Shown: positions 1-10,253, numbered from the stretch's first letter. The stretch is 64,000 nucleotides of DNA from Cyprinodon diabolis (GCA_030533445.1 CM060076.1:5088501-5152500); one strand, 5' to 3'. Notes: a model not told the origin generated them from the sequence alone. Made by a program: numbers and translations.

Positions 1-653
1 TACCTCGACGCCAGAGTGCTTGCCAGCTTGGGGTACTCTAGCCATGCTGAGTTTCTTGTTTACCTGAGTTTTAATCTTGCCGTTTTTGTCGTTGCCTTTC
101 GGCAGGAAGTCTTTCTGCAAAATGGATGTTTTGGACCTTCTCTACCCTGGAAGGATCTTCTGAGAACCAGACTGAGCTACGGATTCAAGTTTATAGTTTG
201 GATCAACCTTTTCCCCAGAGGATTGTCTGGGGGTTCTCTCTGAACAGGGGATTCAACTCCACAATAACCCGTTCAAGGACCGCAGGAAATCTAAGTGGCA
301 GTCAGCTTCTCCGTTCACCAAGGAACAACCGCAGTCTGAGTAAACCCCGTCCGCCCACCATCAAACAAGACAATCTCTGGAACATCTCACACAGACTGGA
401 TTCAATAAAGACACCTTTTTTTCTGGAAAAGTGAGTCTGCAACCTGTTCCTCCTCTTCAAGTCAAAGAATCTAATTTCCCACTGAGCCTGAACTAACTGC
501 AGTATCTTCCCCTCACTTTCCAGTTCCGGTTTGACAGTGTTCAGAGCAGCACTGGACTCATCTCATTATTCTAAATAAACCAGTTAAACTTTTCCCTGGT
601 CTCTCTGTTTGGTCTTCTGCTTTTTGGGTCAGATCTTTAATTAAATCACTACA
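1..653 (+). mobile_element. LTR fragment (solo-LTR-like), cut by the window start
   Basis: This is a second copy of the LTR at 20953-22136. Both contain the same ordered segments (a stretch with 'cgccagagtg', later 'cagagcagcactggactc', an AATAAA-type poly(A) signal, then 'ggtctctc...tttggtcttctgc...gggtcagatcttta'). Its right end (actaca) is followed by CTTAT, the same five bases that form the target duplication of the other copy. The left end lies outside the window, so its own duplication cannot be checked. No coding capacity is seen; the two ORFs here are by-products. Confidence 0.65.
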
Positions 654-1633
654 CTTATCAAGCACTTTTAGAAACAATGCCCACAAGATTCACCTCTCAC
701 CCGCCCTCACCTGACTCACACTTCAATGAGGCATATGACCGACACCACTCTGATGAAAGAGTGGTGTCGGTCATCAGAGCCATCAGAATCCACTAACGAC
801 CATTAAACCCCCAGGTGATCTCCATGGCCAATCCAGTAGAAGGGATCAGAGCTTTTGTTTATCCATTAATTCTTTGTTACACCTACAATATATTATTCTC
901 AGTTCTCCCCGCCATCAGTTACATCTGATGAAGCCTCTTGGAAGAGAGGTGAAACCTCCAGTTGCATAAACTGAAACTTTCAAGCTTGACCATTACCTGA
1001 ATGATTGAGAATCTTCACAAATATGTTATCAATAATGTCATCAAAATTCTTAAAGTTGCACAACATAAAAAAGACAATAAACTATTAGTTACTCATTTGA
1101 AAATTAATAGTGTCCTACCTTTATTTTTTATTACAGGCTTGGTAGACGTTTTCTTGATTTGAGTAGTGTGATGTGAGAGCTCCGTAATATTGGGGATTTT
1201 ATTTTCTGATTTTCCAGGAGAACAAAAGAAAACAGGCAATTTTTTTTATATTAACATGTAAAGCGGGGGCCTCAAACTCAGATCCTTAGTGGCAATTTCC
1301 TGCAACTTTTCGATTGGTTCCGATGTGGGGGTCAAGAAACCAAAGAGCTAAACTTCCTCACTAGGAGCATTCAAGCTCGGTTCAAAACAAATGCAACACA
1401 AGTCTCCTGAAATCTATATTTGACATCTAGATAAAGTTAGCATATATTGTTCAGAGTGTTTATTATGCAACGTTTTGAATGATTTGCTTAAAAAGCTGCT
1501 TGATGCCAGTTTGGTCTTTTAATCATTTGGGAAGCTAAACATGATAAAGAGACATAAAAACAGCATAGTTGAAAAATAAAAATGTTCCTTATATAAAAAA
1601 TATTACACAGCTTAGACAAAATATAATCCCTAC
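654..1633. other. Intronic/spacer DNA with an interspersed-repeat fragment
   Basis: About 980 bases downstream of the last visible exon of Ig gene 1. Positions ~700-1020 belong to the dispersed family also seen at 7.1, 12.5 and 58.2 kb, whose copies share a 'gatgaagc...gaaac' block and end in 'tga(c/t)tgagaatcttcac'. It includes a 17-bp perfect hairpin at about 735-775. I searched for the expected transmembrane exon of Ig gene 1 on the minus strand and did not find it. Confidence 0.5.
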
Positions 1634-3028
1634 CTTGAGGAGTTGTTTGAGGATTGTCTGATTTTGGTCTCATATTCTCTGAGGTTTCTCTCGCAGATGT
1701 TAATGTTGGGGAAAATTTCCCTTTTAAAAAGAATAAGGTTTCGCAATTAAAATGAAGTTCCAAGCAAATATCAAAGACAATAATTGGAAATGTATGTATC
1801 AACATAGGCTGTAACTTTTAGATCTGTTTAGAACTTTAATGAACTTTCTAAATGTTCCACAAACCTTCAGATGTTGTCTGAACGTTGTTTGTTTCTGGTT
1901 TGGTTGTCTTTTTGTCATCAGGTTTTTTTGTTGATTTATCTTCTGCTTCTGTTTTTTCTATAAACAATGAGAAAAATGTTAATCTTTCAATCTTAAAAAC
2001 TCTTCCAAAATGTCATTCAGATTAAATAACTAAATAGGGTGATTTAAGTAATTTACATCAACCCATTTACTAATCAATAAATGTCCAAATCCTGAAGCCA
2101 ATCCTAGTTTCCTGTGATGTCAGTGATCTTCTTCAGTTGATCATCTTCTAACCTGTTTCTCACCTGAGGACTGAAGACTGAAGGTAAACTCTTCATCAGT
2201 AACAGTATCAGTCACTTTACACTGAGGGAACTCAGACCCTGATGATAAAGAGACAGTAGCAGAGCAGACAGTCTCTGATGGTGGTTCTTTGTTGTCCACA
2301 TCCTGATTAAACCATTTCACTTTGTATCTACAGGGGTCAGAGGTCACCACAGAGCAGCTTAATTTCACCCTCTGATTCTTCTTCTGTTTAGTCACTGATT
2401 AAGAGAGAAACAGTAAAACACTAAATCAGACGAATAACATCCATCACTAACCTGTTACCCATATTGCTGGAACAAAATGCTTTAACTTGAAAATGTATCA
2501 AAGGTCATTTAGCAAAATTTGATACTTACTGCTAAGAACAGACAATTCTAGAGTAGACTCGTGAACCTTAGTCTGACTGTCCTTGTTCTCTATTTTCCAT
2601 TGTTGACAGTAATAACTTCCAGCATCTTCCTCTCTGACCTTCTTTATAACCAGAGAACAGTCTGCTGTTAGACTCAGTCTGTCTGCTTTAGTGATGTCAT
2701 TATTAATCTGACCGAGTTCAACCAGCTCTACTGATGCTCTGTTTCCTGAACCACCGAAGATCCATGTAGTGCTGCTACACTTCTGTTGACCATCGATCAC
2801 TGTTGAACATTTCAATGTGACTTCATCTCCAGCTCTCTTTAAAACAGATGTTTGATCTGCAGCGACTGTTAGAAGATAAAACAGAACCAGAAACATTCAA
2901 TCTGAACACAGACACAGTGAATAAAGCAGATCTATCATTTATAGCTCTATACAAAGGTTTCCAGTCTTCCTACCTGTGAGCTGCAGGATCATTAATAAAA
3001 ACCCTTGAATCAATCTGAGTTGAGCCAT
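1634..3028 (-). CDS. Ig gene 1: teleost two-domain Ig-superfamily receptor, 3' part missing
   Basis: Seen: five phase-compatible exons with GT-AG borders. Leader 3028-2974 (starts MAQLRLIQGF, hydrophobic signal peptide), V-like domain 2865-2530, C-like domain 2394-2164, and two stalk exons 1957-1865 and 1687-1634. Every internal junction is phase 1, typical of Ig-superfamily exons. The V domain has the first Cys in VTLKC, a Trp in TTWIF and the DAGSYYC motif; the C domain has LSCSV, KVKWF and later Cys residues. The stalk is Lys/Thr/Glu-rich. About 256 residues are encoded. No transmembrane or cytoplasmic exon is visible before the window edge, so the gene either continues to the left or is broken by the LTR at 1-653. 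Inference: a membrane immune receptor paralogous to Ig gene 2; I cannot name the family. Alternative: a decoy or a pseudogene lacking its 3' end. Confidence 0.8.
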
Positions 3029-3125
3029 CGTGCCTCTGTTGCTCTCACCCTCAGAACTGTCTGACTGCCTGCTGAACTCACATGTAGCTTCTACTTCCGG
3101 AGACTCGCCACTTCCTCACTCTGAC
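3029..3125 (-). promoter_or_regulatory. Proximal upstream region of Ig gene 1 with ETS-like motifs
   Basis: Directly upstream of the leader ATG, the minus strand carries GAGGAAGT (plus 'acttcctc' near 3111) and a second GGAAGT-type core ('acttccgg' near 3095). The other Ig copies have the same kind of paired GGAAGT sites at the same place (9507-9560 and 24630-24662). ETS/PU.1 proteins bind GGAA cores and drive leukocyte genes, so this is a plausible but untested promoter signal. No clear TATA box. Confidence 0.4.
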
Positions 3126-3524
3126 TGATGGTCAACTCGCTGCTTTATGTGGTAAAAACATCTATATGTTTAAACTTAGCATCCAAGACTAGAACATTCA
3201 TTTCTTATAATGCACTAATTTCAGGATCCTTTTTTGAGCAATATCAGGCCTTTACTGCGATAATCATTAACATTAGGAGCGTATTTTGTTCAGTTCCATT
3301 ATATCACATTACAGACGATAACATGCGAAATTGTGAAAATTGTGATGCTTCATTTGTTTGTTTCAGAAACCTGGAATATCAATCAGATTAATACAGGAGC
3401 TCTTATTTGCATTGATGAAGAGCAGCAGATCAAAAGTCTAATTTCATAGATCAGTCACACTGGTGAGATTGTATTTTACTCTTTAAAACCTGCTGGTTCC
3501 TGGTTGAAACTCTGAAGTGTTTTT

Positions 3525-3600
3525 CTATGAACTAATGAGGAAGTGATTGATGAGAATGTGGGGAACAGCAGCAGCAGAGCTCTAGGGGGGGTTTAACCCA
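3525..3600. promoter_or_regulatory. Upstream block shared by the Ig genes, copy 1
   Basis: Contains 'gaggaagt' followed by 'gagaatgtgggga' and 'agcagcagagctct'. Nearly the same order of motifs occurs at about 9809-9860 and 25008-25060, each 350-500 bases upstream of an Ig leader ATG, and more weakly at 13835-13905. It may be a retained regulatory element or simply duplicated flank. Confidence 0.45.
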
Positions 3601-4213
3601 CAATGAATAGAGAAATATACACAGTTAACACATTTATGGGTGACATTAATAGACATATTAACTTAGATTGTTTTAAATCTTCAGCAGGAAACAACATATC
3701 TGCAGAATATTGTATATTAAAGTGATGTGAATCTTCCTCAAACTAATTTCTTTAACCTGCTTACTCAGTGAAAGACTGAGAATTGGGTATTTGAAATTAT
3801 AAACATTTGTTCTTACTCCTGCTATTAACAGTGATGGGACAAACGGCGTTGAAAGTAACGGCGTTACTAACGCCGTTACCTTCTTTTAGTAACGAGTAAT
3901 CTAACTAATTACTTTGACTGTAACTATAACGCAGTTACCATTGCAGACACCCCGTTACTGCGCGTTACTCAGGTCGCACAATGAACCTTTTTTCATGATA
4001 GGACTCGTGCGCAGCTGCGTGAAGCTGACACCCCACCCACGTCAAAAAACTCTGCAAATAGACTGAACGGTTAGTGCAACGTTAGTGCAGATTTGTGCAG
4101 AAAAAAATATTGTTTGTGCTACTTTTGTTTAAGAGATATTAAAGATTATTTTTAGGTCATCCAGAGGTGCGCGTCTTGTCATGAGAGAGGGGAGGATGAG
4201 AATGGCTGATGTA

Positions 4214-5825
4214 CAGGTGCTGGTCATAAAATTAGAATATCATGAAAAAGTAGATTGATTTCAGTAATTCCATTTAAAAAGTGAAACTTGTATATTATAT
4301 TCATACATTACATACAAACTCATATATTTCAGATGTTTATTTTGTTTAATTTTGATGATTACAAATGACAACAAATGAAAATCTCAAATTCATCATATCA
4401 GAAAATTAGAATATTGTGAAAAGGTTCAAAATTGATGGCCCCTGGTGCCACACTCTAATCAGCTAATTAACTCAAACCACCTGCAAAAGCCTTTAAATGG
4501 TCTTTCAGTCTAGTTCTATAGGCTACACAATCATGGGGAAGACTGCTGACTTGACAGTTGTCCAAAAGACGACCATCGACACCTTGCACAAGGAGGGCAA
4601 GACACAAAAGGTCATCGCTAAAGAGGCTGGCTGTTCACAGAGCTCAGTGTCCAAGCACATTAATAGAGAGGCGAAGGGAAGGAAAAGATGTGGTCGAAAA
4701 AAGTGTACAAGCAAGAGAGATAACCGCACCCTGGAGAGGATTGTGAAACAAAACCCATTCAAAAATGTGGGAGAGATTCACAAAGAGTGGACTGCAGCTG
4801 GAGTGAGTGCTTCAAGAACCACCACACACAGACGTATGAAAGACATGGGTTTCTGCTGTTGCATTCCTTGTGTCAAGCCACTCTTGAACCACAGACAGCG
4901 TCAGAAGCGTCTTGCCTGGGCTAAAGAGAAACAGGACTGGACTGCTGGTGAGTGGTCCAAAGTCATGTTCTCTGATGAAAGTAAATTTTGCATTTCCTTT
5001 GGAAATCAAGGTCCCAGAGTCTGGAGGAAAAGAAGAGAGGCACTTCATCCACGTTGCTTGAAGTCCAGTGTAAAGTTTCCACAGTCAGTGATGGTTTGGG
5101 GTGCCATGTCATCTGCTGGTGTTGGTCCATTGTGTTTTCTGAGGTCCAGGGTCAACGCAGCCACATACCAGGAAGTTTTAGAGCACTTCATGCTTCCTGC
5201 AGCTGACCAACTTTTTGGAGATGCAGATTTCATTTTCCAACAGGACTTGGCACCTGCACACAGTGCCAAAGCTACCAGTACCTGGTTGAAGGACCATGGT
5301 ATCCCTGTTCTTAATTGGCCAGCAAACTCTCCTGACCTTAACCCCATAGAAAATCTATGGGGTATTGTGAAGAAGAAGATGCAATACACCAGACCCAACA
5401 ATTCAGAAGAGCTAAAAGCCACTATTAGAGCAACCTGGGCTATCATAACACCTGAGCAGTGCCACAGACTGATCGACTCCATGCCACGCCGCATTGCTGC
5501 AGTAATACAGGCCAAAGGAGGCCCAACTAAATACTGAGTGCTGTACATGCTCATACTTTTCATGTTCATACTTTTCAGTTGGCCAACATTTCTATAAATC
5601 CTTTGTTTTTATTGGTCTTCAGTAATATTCTAATTTTCTGATATGATGAATTTGAGATTTTCATTTGTTGTCATTTGTAATCATCAAAATTAAACAAAAT
5701 AAACATCTGAAATATATGAGTTTGTATGTAATGTATGAATATAATATACAAGTTTCACTTTTTAAATGGAATTACTGAAATCAATCTACTTTTTCATGAT
5801 ATTCTAATTTTATGACCAGCACCTG
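4214..5825 (+). mobile_element. Complete Tc1/mariner transposon with 202-bp inverted repeats
   Basis: Bounded by TA target duplications (4212-4213 and 5826-5827). The inverted repeats run 4214-4415 and 5624-5825, begin CAGGTGCTGGTCAT and appear identical by eye over 202 bases. The element is 1612 bp and carries one intact transposase gene. It lies inside the hAT element at 3829-6756, and the copy at 14172-15467 is the matching empty site. This looks like a recent insertion. Confidence 0.93.
4533..5537 (+). CDS. Tc1-family transposase, intact
   Basis: Catalyses cut-and-paste transposition of its own element through binding of the inverted repeats and a DDE nuclease domain. I start it at the ATG at 4533 (MGKTADLTVV), the usual kind of start for the family, giving 334 residues; an in-frame ATG at 4497 would add 12. 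The N-terminal half has a helix-turn-helix-like segment (CSQSSVSKHI) followed by a second DNA-binding region. Catalytic residues are seen in MFSDESKF (first D), FQQDLAPAH (second D) and [11 protein letters not shown] (E), the DD34E arrangement. The protein ends in AKGGPTKY, as Tc1 transposases do. No stop or frameshift interrupts it. Minus-strand ORFs across it are shadows. Confidence 0.93.
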   Translation: MGKTADLTVVQKTTIDTLHKEGKTQKVIAKEAGCSQSSVSKHINREAKGRKRCGRKKCTSKRDNRTLERIVKQNPFKNVGEIHKEWTAAGVSASRTTTHRRMKDMGFCCCIPCVKPLLNHRQRQKRLAWAKEKQDWTAGEWSKVMFSDESKFCISFGNQGPRVWRKRREALHPRCLKSSVKFPQSVMVWGAMSSAGVGPLCFLRSRVNAATYQEVLEHFMLPAADQLFGDADFIFQQDLAPAHSAKATSTWLKDHGIPVLNWPANSPDLNPIENLWGIVKKKMQYTRPNNSEELKATIRATWAIITPEQCHRLIDSMPRRIAAVIQAKGGPTKY

Positions 5826-6164
5826 TATAGTGAGATTCCGTCTGTCAGTTGGGTAGGTGGGTGTTTCCGCTGGTGGGTGTTAACGTACAGCACACACAGA
5901 GAGATGGAGAGTGAGGATGACTCCAGCAGCAAAACAGCGTTTTCCAGATGGAAATACCGGTGTTACGTCGAGCTGCGTTTCCCCATCAGATACGGTTTCC
6001 TCTGCATCTCCGCACAGCGCAGGCGGCACGAGTCACCGCGCAAGCGACAGGAAACGCGCATGCTCGCTAAAGGCGCGCAACAGTCACCCTGTGCTCGCGC
6101 CACAGGAGAACTATGGAGAGCGGGAACGATCAAATGATAGCCTATATGAAGAAAGGGAGAAATC

Positions 6165-6221
6165 TGGATGGATGGATGGATGGATGGATGGATGGATGGA
6201 TGATGGATGGATGGATGGATA
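6165..6221. repeat. GGAT tetranucleotide microsatellite in hAT copy 1
   Basis: About 14 units of GGAT with one interrupted unit near 6200. It sits at the same place as the array in copy 2 (14896-14941). A shorter AGAT run follows at about 6328-6352. Confidence 0.9.
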
Positions 6222-6764
6222 CTCTGCCTTCTCAACCTACTGTATTTTTTATTTTAAACATTATTTGATGGCCTTTGTGGCAGGGATGGAGATCCATATT
6301 TTATGTCACACACAGAGTATACATCTAGATAGATAGATGTATAGATAGATGTTGCAGTATCTATAACAACCCAAACACACAGGATTTCAGAATTAGACAT
6401 CCCCGGTTATTAATTTCATATACTCACCAGATCTGAATGCCCTGTTAAAAAACTTTATATGGCGTTCCCCCCTGATGTCATTTACATTGAGTTGCAATAA
6501 ATGCAAAACTCTCTGCAGGTTCTTGTCTTTGTCGTCCGCTCTATTCAGCTGGCTTTGGAAACACACCGCGAGAAGGTGGGGGCTGGGTGGTGAGGGGTAC
6601 GGGGGCGAGAAACGCAAAAGTAATGCAATAGTTACTTTTACTAGTAACTAGTTACTTTTATTGTGGAGTAACTCAGTTAGTAACTCAGTTACTTTTTGGG
6701 AGAAGTAACTAGTAACTATAACTAATTACTTTTTCAAAGTAACGTGCCCAACACTGGCTATTAA

Positions 6765-7084
6765 GGTCCCTGCAAAGAGTTGTTAACGGCTGTGGGCAGA
6801 AAGGATCTCCTTTAGCAGTCAATGTTACATGGGATCTGGAAAAGGCTCTCATTTAAGATACTGTATCACTCATCTATTAGCATCTGATGAGTAATATCAG
6901 GCTGTTAAAACAGGTGTATGATGGGGGTGGGTGGTGTACAGAAAGAAAAGGTAGCAGAACCATCTTCTGATTTGGCTACAGGGGCTAACATGTAGATGAA
7001 GGAGGGTTAACATTTAATGTGAGAAAGGGAAGCTTTGGGTAAACTGTTCAAACTGAAAATCAACAAGGATGACTTTTATATTAA
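6765..7084. other. Spacer without recognised features
   Basis: About 320 bases. I see no ORF, splice-bordered exon or named repeat. If the Ig remnant at 7.6 kb had transmembrane and tail exons they should lie at or below here, and none is visible. Confidence 0.5.
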
Positions 7085-7600
7085 CTCTGAACAACTTGTA
7101 GAATTAGTTGGTGGGCAATCCACTGGACATTTTTTCCAAGTTTGAAGACATTTCGCTTCCATCCAGGAAGCTTTTTCAATTCCTGGCCAAGAGATTCCTG
7201 AGATGTGAGATTGGAAGGAGGTGGTTTGGCGCTGGACTGGGAAATGGCAAAATTCATGCCTTTGCGTAGATTGCCCAGCATTTCTCCACAAGAAAACCCA
7301 TTTGGAAGCTGATCACTGCCACTCAATCTGCCATGAGGAACAACAACCTGGCTGCAACAGAGGCAGAGCAACTCAGGATTAAAGTAACAGCTTTCCTGTC
7401 AAACGTCAAACCACCTCCTTCCAATCTCACACCACAGGAAGGTCATAACATCTCTTGGCCAGGAGCTGAAAAAGCTTCCTAGACGGGAAGCGAAATGTTT
7501 TCAAACTTGGAAAACAAAGTCCAGTAGATTGTTTATTAACCTTTTTCGAATGACTATGACCTGGATGACTGAGAATCTTCACCAGCTAGTTGGAGAGTAA
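7085..7600. repeat. Dispersed inverted-repeat family, copy at 7.1-7.6 kb
   Basis: Left part has 'caatccactgg...aagtttgaagac...ttcgcttccatccagg' and the right part its inverted form, ending in 'tgactatgacctggatgactgagaatcttcacc'. A second internal inverted pair ('ggaaggaggtggttt' / 'aaaccacctccttcc') lies between. The same signature is found at 12.1-12.7 kb and 58.2-59.2 kb. I cannot assign the superfamily. The two overlapping minus-strand ORFs here are by-products. Confidence 0.65.
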
Positions 7601-7765
7601 AAACCTGTAACCAAGAAACAGCATCACAGCATGTTTACCTCCATTAAATGATGAGTCTGTTGTGGCTGTACCTGCCTCTGTGTCAGAGTCTTGGTTTGTT
7701 AGTTCCTGTTTTTCTTGGTTTTCCATTTGTTGTCCTCTGCTGCCCTCTTGTGTCCTCTTTCCCTT

Positions 7766-8764
7766 TGTTAGGATCCTCAGGCTTGCCCTCCAGAGGGCGC
7801 CGAGGATCGCGCCGTGGGTCCTCCTGAGCTGAGCCTCCCACACACCTGTGGCTGATCTACTCATCAGGAGGACCACAGTATTTAAGCTGCCTTCAAACCT
7901 TGATTCGACGCCGCAGTGTTGATCTTAGTTGGTTAGCAACCTGAGCCTCTGTTACTGGAAGAACCTTAGTTATCTCTAGTGTGAGATCAGATTCTAACTC
8001 TTCCTTGTTTCTGCCTCACAGGAATCCTGTCTCTTCGTGAAAATCTGGATGAGCTTAACCTCCTGTCTCCTCGTGAAGCTCTGGAAGAGCTGCCTCACTG
8101 GTAACCTGTCTCTGGCCTGCAGCTCTGGGAGAGCTGCATCACAGGAAACCTGTCTCTGGCCTGCAGCTCTGGGAGAGCTGCATCACAGGAAACCTGTCTC
8201 TGGCCTGCAGCTCTGGGAGAGCTGCATCACAGGAAACCTGTCTCTGGCCTGCAGCTCTGGGAGAGCTGCATCACAGGAAACCTGTCTCTGGCCTGCAGCT
8301 CTGGGAGAGCTGCATCACAGGAAACCTGTCTCTGGCCTGAAGCTCTGGGAGAGCTGTCTCGCAGGAAACCTGTCTCTAGCCTGAAGCTCTAGGTGAGCTA
8401 ACCTGCTAATCTGCCCTGGTGAGCCAACCCGAAGATTCCTACGTGGATGAAACCTGACAACTTCTTTGTGGAGTTTCCCTAGAGGTTCCCATGTGGATTT
8501 TCCCCTGTTGTTCTCTGCAGTGAGCTGGAAGCTCAAACCCAGGACTGCCAGGCTAAGCCTGAAGCTAAATGCTTAGCCTCACATGAACTCAGCTACCAGC
8601 CATCTCCCTTTCCCTGCACAGACCCCAGTGAACCAGCCCCCTGCCTGTATTGTTCCAGTATTATCCATGTGCTTTTGTCTTTAAATAAACTCTTTGGACT
8701 TTTACCAGTGCCTCCGTGTGTGTTCTGCATCTTGGGCTTTACTCTAAGAAAACCCATCATGACA
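7766..8764 (+). mobile_element. Solo LTR with a 5-bp target duplication
   Basis: Starts TGTTAGGATC, ends CATCATGACA, and is flanked by CCCTT on both sides (7761-7765 and 8765-8769). Length is 999 bp. It contains 'tatttaag' near 7880, a tandem array at 8075-8395 and an AATAAA near 8684. No gag/pol is present, so this is a single LTR left by LTR-LTR recombination. It shares its first bases and its ATGACA end with the LTR at 20953-22136, suggesting related families. Confidence 0.85.
8075..8395. repeat. 44-bp tandem repeat array inside the solo LTR
   Basis: About seven units of 44 bp, each with 'agctctgggagagctg' and 'aggaaacctgtctctggcct'. Unit starts are spaced exactly 44 bases (8119, 8163, 8207, 8251, 8295, 8339). 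The central units are nearly identical; the outer ones have drifted. The open frame through it is a result of the repetition, not a gene. Confidence 0.92.
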
Positions 8765-9086
8765 CCCTTGCTCTGTTTTCTGTTCTGCCCTCACCTGTTT
8801 TCAATTCCCTCGTTAGCCCTCTCTTTGTCTCTGTCCCCTTTAAAAGCCCTCCCTCTTCAGTTCCTGTTTGCTGGATCCACGTCTAACGTCTGTCCGCTTT
8901 CCTCGTCTCTCCCTGGCTCCTAGAGTTCTGGTTTACCCCTGATGTCTCCTTGGTTCTGCTGCGTTGTTTTCTGTTGGATTTTGATTCCTGCTTCAGTTCC
9001 TGTGAACCTTAATAAACCCACTTAAATTCACCTCTGCCTACTGGCCTCTGCATTTGGGTCCTCCAATCAAACACCACATCCTGACA

Positions 9087-9275
9087 CTCGAGCCCCACTC
9101 CCACAGACAGCAACTTTGGGTTCCTAAGCAACCCTTAACCCCAAACTGCTCCCCGGACGCCGCACAATGGCAGCCCACTGCTCCCCAAGGGGATGGGTAA
9201 AATTCAGAGAGTAATTTGTGTCGTGCTGTACTTGTGAGTGCAATGAAAATAAAATGCTGGAAAAAAAACAAAACA
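9087..9275 (+). mobile_element. SINE, 5'-truncated
   Basis: Matches the 3' two thirds of the SINE at 56443-56680: 'cactcccacaga', 'ttaacccc', 'ctgctcc', 'caatggcagcccactgctc', 'ggggatgggt', then an A-rich tail with 'caatgaaaataaaatgctgg'. The tRNA-like head is missing because the LTR ends exactly at 9086. Confidence 0.75.
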
Positions 9276-9499
9276 AAAGAAATCAATTTGAATTAAAACT
9301 TATTGACATACTAACCCAACATGATTGATTTATGGACTGAATTTAGTATGAATATCCCACAGTGACATTTCTGAGCCTTTCAATTATGTCTACCTTTATA
9401 TTGAAGTGTTAGGATCAGAAATAAAAAAACTTTTAACCATCTGAGTTCAGCCATTGCTCCTCTCAGGTTGTCGTTGTTCTGACACACTAAACTGTCAGA

Positions 9500-9570
9500 T
9501 ACTGGCTGTGTTTAGAAAGTCATCTGTACTTCCTGTATAAGATGTGTTACTTCCTCGTCTTATCTTTATT
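9500..9570 (-). promoter_or_regulatory. Relict proximal promoter of the Ig remnant
   Basis: 'cactaaactgtcaga' followed by 'acttcctgtataaga' and 'gttacttcctc' lies upstream of the leader ATG. It is nearly the same as 24590-24660 upstream of Ig gene 2, including both GGAAGT cores on the minus strand. This shows that the promoter was duplicated with the gene. Confidence 0.45.
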
Positions 9571-9808
9571 CAAAGAAAAATATGTTAAAGTATTTCTAAA
9601 TTTGCTAAGGGTATAATAAGAGGTAAATGATCACTCTTGAATTTAAAGCTCTTTGATGAACTTTGTATTAAACCACAAAGCTCATTTCAGACAGAGGCGT
9701 CTAACCGATAAAGTAACAGCAAGTAAAGCAGACATGCAAAATAAGTGTAAAACTTTAATGCAACTTGTTTCCAGTTTCAACTCTCAGGCTTTCATGTGAG
9801 CTAAAAGA

Positions 9809-9865
9809 GGAAGTACTTTAGTGAGAATGTGGGTAGCAGCAGCGCTCTGCTGGGTTTCATTGTTG
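9809..9865. promoter_or_regulatory. Upstream block shared by the Ig genes, copy 2
   Basis: 'gaggaagtacttt', 'gtgagaatgtgggtagcag' and 'gctctgctgg' line up with 25008-25060 almost base for base and with 3530-3585 more loosely. It lies about 360 bases upstream of the relict leader. Confidence 0.45.
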
Positions 9866-10253
9866 CAAACACAGCAGTTATAATGTGTGAAAACTGAATT
9901 TTCTTTTTCTAAAATCTAATCTTATCCATGTTAGGGCTAATTTGTAGACTCAGCACATGCATAAAAAGCATTTTATGCAACTCTTTAATGTTTGAAAAGC
10001 ATCAATTTTAGCTTAAAAAATATGAATTCTGTGTTATTCAGTTATCAAGTTTTATTAGATGTAGAACTATTTTTGCCCTTTGGGGCTTTCAAAGTCTGTT
10101 ATTTAAAATGCAGTACACAGTACACCCAACATCTCACATGTTAATCGCTATTACTTTATGTGACCTTTGTTTCCACAGTTGACATACAGGAAGTACGTAG
10201 GAGGTAGAGCGGAAGACATGCAGCAGAGGCCTCTACTTCAGCACTAGAACTAG

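Larger units (their letters stand above)
3829..6756. mobile_element. Non-autonomous hAT-type element, copy 1, interrupted by a Tc1 transposon
   Basis: Flanked by a perfect 8-bp duplication GCTATTAA (3821-3828 and 6757-6764). Termini are CAGTGATGGG and, read inward from the other end, CAGTGTTGGG. An 8-bp duplication with CAGTG ends is diagnostic of hAT elements. Without the inserted Tc1 (4214-5825) it is about 1.3 kb and closely matches copy 2 at 14172-15467. It includes a run of 'agttactttta'-like direct and inverted motifs near each end, and a GGAT microsatellite. No transposase is encoded; small ORFs are not conserved in frame between the copies. Confidence 0.9.
7681..9086 (+). mobile_element. 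Older LTR, interrupted by a younger solo LTR
   Basis: Begins TGTCAGAGTC and ends CATCCTGACA (TG...CA ends). Without the nested element it is about 400 bp. It has a TATA-like 'tttaaaag' near 8841, an AATAAA near 9011 and then 'tgcatttgggtcc', an order matching LTR promoter, poly(A) signal and R/U5. The flanking five bases differ (CTCTG left, CTCGA right), so there is no clean target duplication. That would fit a recombination junction rather than a simple insertion. Confidence 0.6.
7639..9454 (-). pseudogene. Ig gene remnant: leader exon and partial stalk exon only
   Basis: Leader exon 9454-9394 encodes MAELRWLKVFLFLILTLQ and ends at a GT donor; it is 61 nt, the same length as the leader of Ig gene 2 and differing from it at few residues. 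A stalk exon fragment ends at a donor at 7639 (minus strand, residues TEAGTATTDSSFNG), closely matching the stalk exon at 23284-23379. The stalk sequence stops at 7680, where an LTR-like element starts. Between the two pieces, where a V and a C exon of ~330 and ~250 nt should be, there are only the LTR (7681-9086), a nested solo LTR and a truncated SINE. The gene therefore cannot make a receptor. I infer deletion of the Ig-domain exons. Confidence 0.75.

Noticed and set aside
5045..5569. 174-residue open frame on the minus strand
   Set aside because: Antisense shadow of the first Tc1 transposase.
5877..6336. ORFs in hAT copy 1 as a possible transposase start
   Set aside because: The equivalent frames in copy 2 differ in start, length and frame, and run into the GGAT array.
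8037..8384. 115-residue repetitive ORF
   Set aside because: Product of the 44-bp tandem array in a solo LTR; repeated units without stops give open frames automatically.
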